From: Verrucomicrobiota bacterium | Lineage (GTDB): Bacteria; Verrucomicrobiota; Verrucomicrobiia; Opitutales; Opitutaceae | DNA: 15,957 nt | Direction of reading: 5' to 3' | NCBI GenBank assembly: GCA_023433275.1 | Contig: JAEZDN010000092.1 | Location: forward strand, 1 to 15,957 | Shown here: in pieces, positions 7,660 through 14,082 of the stretch | How the letters are laid out: each line of letters starts with the position of its first letter | Position numbering within the stretch: position 1 is the stretch's first letter | Program-made: the position numbers and the translations under genes | The notes under the pieces: model-generated | The model's input: the letters and a program-made list of their open reading frames with translations, nothing else | Told to the model about the DNA's origin: nothing | Databases searched by the model: none

Positions 7660-8190
7660 TCACTCCCGCAGCTCCCGCTTCGCACGCAGCAGCGCCAGGT
7701 ACAGCTCGAGTTGCACCTGCGCCCGCACCGTGGCGTCCCGCTTGCGATCGCTCGACCCGCTCTGGTCGATCTTGCGGCGCATTTCCTTGTAATCCGGATG
7801 CTCCGACAACGGGCTGCGACTGAGGACCCCGAGGAATTTCGCCTTGCGGTCCGGTGGCATGAGCAAATCGGCGGTCACATCGCCGCCCTCGGCCCAAGTG
7901 AGCCGCAGCACCGGCGCGTCCGCGGGCGCCGTTTCGTTTTCGCCCAGCACCACGACGTCTCCAGGATACCGCGCAAATTGCGCCTGCTGGTCCGCGTTCA
8001 TCCGCAGGGTCGAGAGAATCAGCTCCTCGCCATCCGCCAGGCCATGACGGAATTGATGGAAGGAAATCGGATCCTGCGCCCGAATCTCCACATGAAGCGG
8101 ACTTGCGACCGCCTCGGTCTCCGCTCCGCGGAGAGACAGGGCGAGGGCGAAGACACAGGAAAGCAGGACGGCAGCAGGGCGGATTTTCAT
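7660..8190 (-). CDS. Secreted protein of unknown function
   Basis: I do not recognise a family. The 176-residue product starts at the ATG at 8190 with a clear signal peptide (MKIRPAAVLLSCVFALALSL, cleavage probably after LRGA at about 23). The frame is open further upstream, but only this start puts the hydrophobic segment at the N-terminus. The mature part of about 150 residues has no cysteine, no membrane segment and no repeat. Its last 45 residues are rich in charged residues (DRKRDATVRAQ, LLRAKRELRE) and probably form a long helix. It lies on the same strand as the DUF6172 gene upstream and the lytic transglycosylase downstream, with gaps of about 150-200 bases. It is probably a periplasmic protein, but nothing in the context assigns a role. 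Confidence 0.75.
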   Translation of the reverse strand: MKIRPAAVLLSCVFALALSLRGAETEAVASPLHVEIRAQDPISFHQFRHGLADGEELILSTLRMNADQQAQFARYPGDVVVLGENETAPADAPVLRLTWAEGGDVTADLLMPPDRKAKFLGVLSRSPLSEHPDYKEMRRKIDQSGSSDRKRDATVRAQVQLELYLALLRAKRELRE

Positions 8191-8337
8191 GGGGTGAACT
8201 CGGGAACGAGTTTTGGGCGCCGGACGGCGTCGGGGATACCAACAAGGGATCGCGATGGGACCGACCAAATCACCCCGCGTTCCATTTTGCGATTCCTCGT
8301 CCCCGGATTCCGAGCGGACAGTCACATTCGCTTCGCG

Positions 8338-8625
8338 TCAGGGCCTGGCCTTGCGCTGCCCCGGAACCGGCTCGATCTCCAGGTAAACGGACGTCGCTCC
8401 CCGCGCCGCCACGGCGTCGATCTCGGCCGCGATTTCCTTCAGCGGGCGCGCTTCCGCGGTCTCGGCCGACGCGCCGATGCGACAGGCGAAATCCCATTGG
8501 GCAAAACCCTCCGGCACGGCCTGGCGCCGCGCCCGGCGGACGCACTTGTTGACCTCGTGGCGGATCTTGTCCCGCACACGTGCATCATCCTTGCCGGCCG
8601 CCTGGAGGGGAAACGTCTTCTTCAT
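8338..8625 (-). CDS. DUF6172 family small protein
   Basis: A 95-residue protein starting MKKTFPL. It resembles the DUF6172 family as I recall it: a basic segment near residues 17-36 (ARVRDKIRHEVNKCVRRARR), then PEGFAQWDF near 38-46, and an end on the pattern TSVYLEIEPVPGQRK. The family has no established function. The protein is probably cytoplasmic: there is no signal peptide or membrane segment. The ATG at 8625 agrees with the family N-terminus, and no Shine-Dalgarno is visible. It stands alone on the minus strand, with 147 bases to the next gene downstream and about 200 upstream. Confidence 0.78.
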   Translation of the reverse strand: MKKTFPLQAAGKDDARVRDKIRHEVNKCVRRARRQAVPEGFAQWDFACRIGASAETAEARPLKEIAAEIDAVAARGATSVYLEIEPVPGQRKARP

Positions 8626-8779
8626 AAGGGACCATCATAGGTCCCACCACCACGAGACAACGAGAATTCCGCCGTCGCGGCTCCCATTCCTCTCGGACGC
8701 ACCGCGCCGCACCCCGAGCCATTCGCCACTTGCATGCGGCGATTCGGTTTACGGAGCGATCATCTAGCTCGATTCTTTG

Positions 8780-8809
8780 ATTCGTGTCTATTCGGGTCCA
8801 TTCGTGGTT
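8780..8809. repeat. Three imperfect 10-bp tandem units
   Basis: ATTCGTGTCT, ATTCGGGTCC and ATTCGTGGTT follow one another directly, with ATTCTTTG just before. They lie in the roughly 200-base gap between the cysteine-cluster gene and the DUF6172 gene. Similar ATTCGTG decamers recur between genes in related genomes, from general knowledge. No other feature was seen in this gap. Confidence 0.4.
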
Positions 8810-8827
8810 TCACGTCCCGACTCGAGC

Positions 8828-9529
8828 TCAATCCCCCGCGTCCTCATGGGAGGCAGCCGAGAATGCCGGCTGGCGGCGCAACCAGCGCACCGCACACAGA
8901 CTGTCCGTCAAGGCTTCGAACAGGGCCGACCCAAAATCATAGGCCTGGGCATCAAACCCCGCGTTCTCCGCGGCTTGGTCGATCGCGAGCATGACGGCGA
9001 ACATCCGCCCCCGGATTGCCGGAATGAGAACATCCACCTGGTCGACTCCGGCGGCGAGGTTGGTGCGACACCCCTCGAGGTTCCGACTGTGGTGTGCCCG
9101 GCACGATCCGGGTCGCGCCTCGTAGATCGAGCAGCTGCCCTCGCGCAGCAAGGCACACGGGAGCTTGAGCGCCAGCCGTTCCGTGCTGTTCCGCCCCTCG
9201 AACGCCGCCCGGTGTTCACCCAGTCGCCCGATCAGCGCCTCCAATTCTCCCGCCGAAAAATGGGTTTGGATGAACTCCGCCGCGATCAGGACTTCATGCG
9301 CCTGCACCCCCACCGGCACATGGCAGCACGTGCCGCAGCCGGCCCGGCACGCGACCACCGCGCGAGCCTCCGCCGGCGCCGTGTCGAAGGCCCGGTCAAA
9401 CCGCTTCATCGCCCCACGCAGCACCGCGAGCATTTCCGCCGGATTGCGCGTGCGCCGCAAATGCGCGTACACCGCGTCCGCCGTCTTGTGGTAAAGGTTC
9501 TCTTCCTCGACTGAAAATCCACTGCTCAC
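8828..9529 (-). CDS. YkgJ/UPF0153-type cysteine-cluster protein
   Basis: This is a probable metal- or Fe-S-binding protein of the YkgJ family. Counting from the GTG at 9529 (233 residues), the signature CRAGCGTCC spans 61-69 (C61, C65, C68, C69). It is followed by the family's second cluster, LPCALLREGSCSIYEARPGSC at 123-143 (C125, C133, C143), and C154. Spacing and flanking residues (SIY, ARP) match the family. A typical member binds zinc or iron through these eight cysteines; its biochemical role is not settled. The GTG is preceded by GGGTGA at reasonable spacing, whereas a TTG at 9556 would add nine residues; either is possible. The gene lies about 130 bases below the PD-(D/E)XK gene on the same strand, with a GC palindrome between them. 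Confidence 0.87.
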   Translation of the reverse strand: MSSGFSVEEENLYHKTADAVYAHLRRTRNPAEMLAVLRGAMKRFDRAFDTAPAEARAVVACRAGCGTCCHVPVGVQAHEVLIAAEFIQTHFSAGELEALIGRLGEHRAAFEGRNSTERLALKLPCALLREGSCSIYEARPGSCRAHHSRNLEGCRTNLAAGVDQVDVLIPAIRGRMFAVMLAIDQAAENAGFDAQAYDFGSALFEALTDSLCAVRWLRRQPAFSAASHEDAGD

Positions 9530-9602
9530 CCGGTCACCCAACAGCTTCCCGATCAAACGTCACGCCCCGATCGCATCCTCGGCGTACCCTTTTTTCCTGG
9601 AG

Positions 9603-9622
9603 CCGGGGCGCCCTCGCCCCGG
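9603..9622. repeat. GC palindrome between YkgJ-like and nuclease-like genes
   Basis: CCGGGGCG and CGCCCCGG form a perfect 8-bp stem with a CCCT loop. On the minus strand it lies about 37 bases past the nuclease-like gene's stop and is followed by an A-run, not a T-run, so it is better read as a REP-like palindrome than as an intrinsic terminator. Confidence 0.45.
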
Positions 9623-9658
9623 AACGGCAACGGCCCCGCCCCCGCCAACACCGCTTCG

Positions 9659-10423
9659 TCATGGCGCGTCCCGCGGGGACCCGCCCGCGCGACACTCGGC
9701 CGGCGCGCCCCCACCCGTCGGCCGCTCTCGTCCCCGTCCCGCCAGCGCGGCAATCCGCTCCAGCAGCGCCACCCGCTCCTCCGGGGTGGTCGCGTTCAGG
9801 CACGGCCGATGCGCCAGCTCCAGCGCCTCGCCGCGTCGCACCAATAATCCCCACCCATCGGGAAGCTCCGCCGGAGTGACCACGCCCTCTTCGGCGACCA
9901 GGTACAACAAACTTGCCGCCCGCCACCGTCCGAGCTTCGCAAACTTCGTTCCCTCGACGAGCTTGCGCTGCGCCGTGCGCAGCTCGGCTTCCAATTGCCG
10001 GTGCGTCTCGTGCCGCAGGCCCCGCAGGTCATAGGCGTCAAACTCCGGAAAAAGCGCCTCACCCCGCCGGAGGTCCGGCCGGTGCAGGCCAATCAGCTCG
10101 CGCAGCGCGGACAGCCGTTCCGCCAGCGCACTGATTTTTTCCCGGGCGCCGTTCTCCCGCGCACTGTCGCGCAGGAAGTCCGCGCGCGACGCCTTGCACT
10201 CGAAGACCGCCGTGAGGCCGGCGGACGACAGCACGCGCGGCGTCGCGGCGGCCACATCCGCCCGATAGGCCGAGCGCGGCAACCGCACCTCGGTTGCCGC
10301 CAACAGCAGCCGATGCGCTCGCGCCCATCCCAGCGCCAGCCGCTTGAGCTCGCGATGCGCCGCGGACTCACCCGCGGGACGGACTGGATCGCCCCATTTG
10401 AACCCGCGCGACTCGGCCGTCAT
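9659..10423 (-). CDS. MmcB-like PD-(D/E)XK nuclease-fold protein
   Basis: A 254-residue protein whose first half carries a PD-(D/E)XK pattern: E25 in an N-terminal helix (AHRELKRLALGWARAHR), then EVRLPRSAYRADV with D56, then AVFECKASRADF with E75 and K77 and a trailing RAD (80-82). The RADV / E-x-K / SRADF arrangement resembles the DNA-repair protein MmcB and related nucleases, as I recall them. A helical middle section (about 90-165) and a C-terminal part with PDGWGLLVRRGE (190-201) follow. It probably acts on DNA, but target and pathway are unknown. The ATG at 10423 shares its A with the stop codon of the upstream SnoaL-like gene (TGATG), so translation is probably coupled. A GTG one codon earlier is an alternative. 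It is not a known restriction system: no methylase or helicase is nearby. Confidence 0.72.
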   Translation of the reverse strand: MTAESRGFKWGDPVRPAGESAAHRELKRLALGWARAHRLLLAATEVRLPRSAYRADVAAATPRVLSSAGLTAVFECKASRADFLRDSARENGAREKISALAERLSALRELIGLHRPDLRRGEALFPEFDAYDLRGLRHETHRQLEAELRTAQRKLVEGTKFAKLGRWRAASLLYLVAEEGVVTPAELPDGWGLLVRRGEALELAHRPCLNATTPEERVALLERIAALAGRGRERPTGGGAPAECRAGGSPRDAP

Positions 10424-10782
10424 CACAGGTGAAATTGCTCGGAAACGATTTTGCCGTCCTTCACCTCATAAACGCATAGCTCGCTCATCTGCATGCGGGG
10501 CTGGCCCTTCATCGTCAGGTCCATGGCCATCGTGCACGCGAAGGAATGGCCCGCGACCACCGGTTCGGAAACGGCAAGGTGATGCATCGTCTCCACCATG
10601 GCGTCGAATTTCCGGCCCTTTTCCAAAATCGCGGGCAGGCCCCGCGTCTCCTGGGCGAATGCGGGTGTTTCGTGCGGCTCGATGCTCACGGCGTTGGCGG
10701 CGTACCATTCAGTTTGGGCGGCCTCCCAGCGCCCTTCCCGACAAAGCGCCACGAGGCGCCCGGCAATTTCATGAGTGTTCAT
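10423..10782 (-). CDS. SnoaL-like / NTF2-fold protein
   Basis: A 119-residue protein with the pattern of the SnoaL-like cone fold: an N-terminal helix (residues 2-30), the GRWEAAQTEWYA segment, a central helix with FDAMVETMHHLAV, then strands ending SELCVYEVKDGKIVSEQFHL. The closing motif of the type 'vyevkdGKIvseqff' is characteristic of the group, which includes polyketide cyclases, ketosteroid isomerase-like proteins and many uncharacterised proteins. No catalytic set can be assigned. The ATG at 10782 was chosen because the fold begins directly there, though the frame is open for 62 codons upstream. It diverges from the DUF1080 gene and its stop overlaps the start of the PD-(D/E)XK gene. 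Confidence 0.82.
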   Translation of the reverse strand: MNTHEIAGRLVALCREGRWEAAQTEWYAANAVSIEPHETPAFAQETRGLPAILEKGRKFDAMVETMHHLAVSEPVVAGHSFACTMAMDLTMKGQPRMQMSELCVYEVKDGKIVSEQFHL

Positions 10783-10875
10783 GCGTGGATGGGGTTCAGG
10801 TTGACGGAACAGCTTACCAGATACCGCTGACAGCCCCATGTCAGGAAGGTCGCCACAATGTGGGTTGGGATTCGT

Positions 10876-10914
10876 TCCAGCCGTCGGGCTGGACGGCCAC
10901 GCGGGCGCTCGCCC
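10876..10914. repeat. Two adjacent hairpins in the divergent SnoaL/DUF1080 gap
   Basis: TCCAGCC (10876-10882) pairs with GGCTGGA (10887-10893) over a GTCG loop, and GGGCG (10903-10907) pairs with CGCCC (10910-10914) over CT. The arrangement lies in the 176-base gap between two divergent genes, so it is either a dispersed palindrome or part of their 5' leaders. I could not identify a convincing promoter here. Confidence 0.4.
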
Positions 10915-10958
10915 CGCCTTGTCAAACCCGGGCCCCACTCCATTGTGCCGCTTACCCC

Positions 10959-11768
10959 ATGAAACCAATCTCCCGCTGGCTTCGCCCCGCCCGCCTCACC
11001 CTCGCGCCCCTCGTGCTCGGTTTTGCTTCCGCCGCGATCGGGTCCCCCGCAGACAACGACGGCTGGATCGATCTCTTCAACGGCCGCGATCTGACGGGCT
11101 GGACGGTGAAGATCGCGAAGCACGACCTGGGCGAAAATCATGCCGACACGTTTCGCGTGGAGGACGGAATCCTCAAGGTCGCTTACGATAAGTACGGGCG
11201 TTTCGACCGCCAGTTCGGTCACCTCTATACCAACCTCGCCTACTCGCACTACATCCTCCGTCTCGAATACCTTTTCACGGGCTCGCCGATGGCCGACGCG
11301 CCGGAATGGGCCGGACGCAACAGCGGCGTCATGGTCCACGCCGCCTCGCCCCTCACGATGGCGCGCGACCAAGAATGGCCCGTTTCCATGGAGGTGCAGT
11401 TCCTCTGCGTGGACACCAAGGCGGGCCGCCAGACCGGCAATGCCGTCAGCCCCGGCACCCACCTCGAGCGCAACGGCAAACTCGTCACCAACCACATCGT
11501 CGACGCCTCGCCCAGTTCCCTCTCGCCCATGGACACGTGGGTCGCGGTGGAAGTTGAGGTCCGGGGCCACGAGGAAATCATTCATCGCATCAACGGCGTC
11601 GAGGTCATGCGCTACCAGCATCCTCAGCTCGATCCCGGCGATCCCGATGCCGCCCGGCTCCTGGCGATGGGCGCCCCGCTGAAACTCGCCTCCGGCCATA
11701 TCGCCCTCCAGGCCGAATCCCAGCCCGTCTGGTTCCGCAATATCAAGCTGCGCGTGCTGGAGCAGTGA
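10959..11768 (+). CDS. Secreted DUF1080 (3-keto-disaccharide hydrolase-like) protein
   Basis: This is a 269-residue protein of the DUF1080 family, a concanavalin-like fold now linked to hydrolysis or elimination of 3-keto-glycosides. The family hallmark LFNGRDLTGW is at residues 39-48, then the 'F.VEDGILKV' strand (65-74), YILRLEY (98-104) and RNSGVMVHA in the middle, and a C-terminal ending of the type 'GHIALQAES.PVWFRNIKLR'. A signal peptide covers about 1-29 (cleavage near AIGSPA). The ATG at 10959 is chosen because it puts the signal peptide at the N-terminus; the frame stays open for 205 codons upstream without coding character. It stands alone on the plus strand, diverging from the SnoaL-like gene and converging on the sugar-binding protein gene across repeat copy 2. 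The two exported Gfo/Idh/MocA proteins in the window are natural functional partners, by inference. Confidence 0.92.
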   Translation: MKPISRWLRPARLTLAPLVLGFASAAIGSPADNDGWIDLFNGRDLTGWTVKIAKHDLGENHADTFRVEDGILKVAYDKYGRFDRQFGHLYTNLAYSHYILRLEYLFTGSPMADAPEWAGRNSGVMVHAASPLTMARDQEWPVSMEVQFLCVDTKAGRQTGNAVSPGTHLERNGKLVTNHIVDASPSSLSPMDTWVAVEVEVRGHEEIIHRINGVEVMRYQHPQLDPGDPDAARLLAMGAPLKLASGHIALQAESQPVWFRNIKLRVLEQ

Positions 11769-11844
11769 TATCTCTGTAGGCAGCCGCGTTCTCGGAACGA
11801 GCCGTTCACTCGCGCAGTTCATCGAGACGATTCGCCCCGCCCTC

Positions 11845-11983
11845 AGCCGGAACTATGGATGGAGCGGAACTGCCCCGTGCGCGCAGTCGAACTATTCCGT
11901 TGTAGGGGCGTGGCTTGTCCACGCCCTTGTTTCCCGTAGCTAGAAAAAGCCGCGCCCCTTCATCCATCTGCATGGTTCCGGCT
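11845..11983. repeat. Palindromic dispersed element, copy 2 (one hairpin arm lost)
   Basis: The ends are imperfect inverted repeats: AGCCGGAACTATGGATGGA on the left against AGCCGGAACCATGCAGATGG (reverse complement of the right). The core 11868-11937 matches 6301-6370 at 67 of 70 positions. The first hairpin is intact (GGGCGTGG/CCACGCCC, loop CTTGT). The second has lost its left arm, keeping CCGCGCCCCT only. Like copy 1, it sits between convergent genes, here DUF1080 and the sugar-binding protein. The rest of this 298-base gap holds a short hairpin at 12012-12026 and nothing coding. Confidence 0.8.
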
Positions 11984-12011
11984 AAGCGCCCGCCCACCCA
12001 GGATTGCATGA

Positions 12012-12026
12012 GGGGCTTTATGCCCC
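12012..12026. repeat. Short pentaloop hairpin
   Basis: GGGGC and GCCCC enclose the loop TTTAT. It lies about 40 bases beyond the stop of the sugar-binding protein gene (minus strand) and resembles the single hairpins of the dispersed elements in stem and loop size. It could help end that transcript. Confidence 0.35.
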
Positions 12027-12066
12027 GACTACGCTGGACGTGAAACGCCTCCGCGGTGCCCGTCCC

Positions 12067-13014
12067 TCATTTGGGCAGCCACTTCTCCCAATTTTTCGCG
12101 AACGCATCGACATTCTCCGCCGTCACGGCCGTCAGCGCCGTGTCCTCGATCGCCGCCGCCGGATCCTTCTTGAAATAGAGCTTATCGATGAGCCGCTCCA
12201 CCGCCTTGTAGCCATAGCCATGGACATCCTGGGACAGGAGCAGCTGCACATGCCCGCTTCGCACATAGGGTAGCTGCGGCGGCAATGCGTCCACCGACAC
12301 GCACTTGATCGTGCCGGGCGGCCATTTCAGCGCCCGGTCCGTGAACAAGGGCCAGCCACCGAGAAATCCCCAGCCCGTGATGTCGGGATTCGCCTGCATG
12401 ACCTGCTCGATCTTCGCCACGGCATCGAGCGGGGTTTCCTTGTGGTAATAGATGTCGAGCAGCCGCACGCCGGGATGGCGCTTCGCCGCCGCGCGGAATC
12501 CCGCGGCGCGCTGCTGGAGATTCACCGCGTTGGGATTCCCGTCGATCGCCGCCACCACGCCCTCTCCGCCGAGCAGTCGCGCCAGTTCCTCGAATGTCCG
12601 CTCGCCGCACTGGAAATCGTCGATGCCGATCGAAACCATCCGCCGGCTGGCGGGCGCATCACCGGAGAATGTGACCACCGGGATGCCCGACGCGACCGCC
12701 TTGTCGATCGCGTCCGTGAGCTTGTTCGCGTCGGAACAGCTGATGATGATGCCATCCACTCCTCCCAGCACCAGCTGCTCGACGAAGTCCGCCTGTTTCT
12801 GCGCGTCCTCCTCGTTCGGCGTGCGCCAGTCGACGCGGATCGTGATCCCGTGCTTCGCGCCCAGTTCGCGGGCGGCGTCGTTCGCACCCGAGCGCGCGGC
12901 CTCGAAGAACTGGTTGCCCTGCGACTTGGCAATCATGCCGAGCGTGTAGGTTTCCGCGGCGCGCGCGGTGACACTGAGCAACATGAGGGTGGAGAACAAC
13001 AGGCGGGGTATCAT
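12067..13014 (-). CDS. Sugar ABC transporter-type substrate-binding protein
   Basis: This is a 315-residue periplasmic type 1 binding protein of the ribose/galactose-binding group (Peripla_BP_4-like). A signal peptide covers about 1-20 (MIPRLLFSTLMLLSVTARAA). The family pattern follows: YTLGMIAKSQGNQFFEAARSG (23-43), then the hinge region VDGIIISCSDANKLTDAIDKA (86-106), GIPVVTFSGDA (110-120), IGIDDFQCGERTFEEL and a C-terminal domain with LLLSQDVHGYGYKAVERL. The ligand is probably a sugar or a small polar compound; autoinducer-2-binding and TorT-like sensors share the fold. No permease or ATPase gene lies in the window, so it may be an orphan component, or a ligand sensor for a kinase encoded elsewhere. 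The ATG at 13014 puts the signal peptide at the N-terminus. It diverges from the SPFH operon. Confidence 0.88.
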   Translation of the reverse strand: MIPRLLFSTLMLLSVTARAAETYTLGMIAKSQGNQFFEAARSGANDAARELGAKHGITIRVDWRTPNEEDAQKQADFVEQLVLGGVDGIIISCSDANKLTDAIDKAVASGIPVVTFSGDAPASRRMVSIGIDDFQCGERTFEELARLLGGEGVVAAIDGNPNAVNLQQRAAGFRAAAKRHPGVRLLDIYYHKETPLDAVAKIEQVMQANPDITGWGFLGGWPLFTDRALKWPPGTIKCVSVDALPPQLPYVRSGHVQLLLSQDVHGYGYKAVERLIDKLYFKKDPAAAIEDTALTAVTAENVDAFAKNWEKWLPK

Positions 13015-13093
13015 GCCGGCACCGTAGCGATCGCCGGACAAAATGAAACCGAAGAAATGAGAACCGCTGACACTCCCCCGCCCCCACATCGGC

Positions 13094-13118
13094 GTAGGGG
13101 CGCAGTCTTGCTGCGCCC
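13094..13118. repeat. Single-hairpin relative of the dispersed element
   Basis: GTAGGGGCGCAG starts this unit; arms GGGCGCAG (13098-13105) and CTGCGCCC (13111-13118) close a TCTTG loop. Stem length, loop length and the GTAGGGGCG lead match the hairpins in the elements at 6276 and 11845. It lies in the 228-base gap between the divergent sugar-binding protein and SPFH genes, the only copy placed upstream of genes. Confidence 0.6.
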
Positions 13119-13242
13119 TTCTCCCTCGAGGTTGAAATTGCCGCTCTGTTTGGAAGCTCGATGGTTTCACTTGCCGCGGCCGTGACCGACCGCAAAGGTC
13201 TGCCATCCCTCGCGTCGCACAGGCGCCAGGCCCTTACATCCC

Positions 13243-14082
13243 ATGAATCCCAAAACCATTGCCGGTCTCATTACCGGCGCCGTGGTGATCTTCGTCCTGA
13301 TCATCGCCGGTTCCTCCGCCACCTACGTGGTCGAGCCGGGCCACCGCGGCGTCGAGGTCACCCTGGGTCGCGTTTCCCCCGCCTTCAAGCCCGAGGGCTT
13401 CGGCTTCAAGCTGCCTTTCGTGACCAACATCTATCCCCAGGTCATCCGCCAGCAGACCGCCACGATGGTCGCCGACTGCTACTCGTCCGACCTGCAGCAG
13501 GTGAAAATCGACGTCCGCGTCCTCTACCGCGTGCCCGAGAGCTCCGTGGTTGCCGTCTTCCGCGACTATTGGGGCGCTCCGTTCGACACGCTGGTCAAGC
13601 CCCGCGTCGCCGAGGCGCTCAATGAGATCACGGCCAGCCGCAGCGCGGAGCTCATCGTCCAGAAGCGTGAGGAGGTCAAGAGCCTCGCCCTCGAGAGCGC
13701 CCGTCGGAAAATCGGCGATGTCCTCGTCATCGAGGACATCGTGCTCGAGGACATCAGCCTCACCCGCGCGCTCGAGAATGCCATCGAGGCCAAGATGGTC
13801 CAGGAACAGGAGGCCGCCCGCGCTCGCTTCGCGCAACAGCAGGCGCAGACCGAGGCCAGCACCGTCGTCATCAAGGCGACCGGCGAGGCCGAATCCATCG
13901 TCCTTCGCGGCAAGGCGCTGCGCGAGAACCCGAGCGTGCTCGAACTCCAGATCATCGAGCGCTGGGACGGCGTCACCCCGCTCGTCGTCGGTCCCGGTGC
14001 GACCGGCGCCAACATGATGCTCCCGCTCGGTGACTTCACCACCGGCGCCAATCCCCCCACCCCAACGGAGACCCAACCATGA
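13243..14082 (+). CDS. SPFH/prohibitin-family membrane protein, first paralog
   Basis: This is a 279-residue prohibitin-like protein. One N-terminal membrane segment (about 6-23) is followed by an SPFH domain starting SATYVVEPGHRGVEVTLG (25-42), PEGFGFKLPF (50-59), CYSSDLQQVKIDVRVLYRVP (79-98), then a helical stretch rich in charged residues (about 125-225) that should form the coiled coil used in ring assembly. VLEDISLTRALENAIEAKM and VIKATGEAESIVLRGKAL are typical prohibitin/HflC positions. Such proteins form large membrane rings that organise membranes or modulate FtsH-type proteases. The stop overlaps the start of the next paralog (ATGA), so the two are translated together and probably co-assemble. 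I did not assign hflK or hflC because both genes look prohibitin-like and neither has the family-specific HflK features. Confidence 0.92.
   Translation: MNPKTIAGLITGAVVIFVLIIAGSSATYVVEPGHRGVEVTLGRVSPAFKPEGFGFKLPFVTNIYPQVIRQQTATMVADCYSSDLQQVKIDVRVLYRVPESSVVAVFRDYWGAPFDTLVKPRVAEALNEITASRSAELIVQKREEVKSLALESARRKIGDVLVIEDIVLEDISLTRALENAIEAKMVQEQEAARARFAQQQAQTEASTVVIKATGEAESIVLRGKALRENPSVLELQIIERWDGVTPLVVGPGATGANMMLPLGDFTTGANPPTPTETQP

Noticed and set aside
9603..9622. Intrinsic terminator for the PD-(D/E)XK gene
   Set aside because: The stem is strong, but an A-run, not a T-run, follows on the minus strand, so it was listed as a palindromic repeat.
10344..10958. In-frame upstream extension of the DUF1080 protein
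   Set aside because: The extra 205 codons overlap the SnoaL-like gene on the other strand and would bury the signal peptide, so the ATG at 10959 is used.
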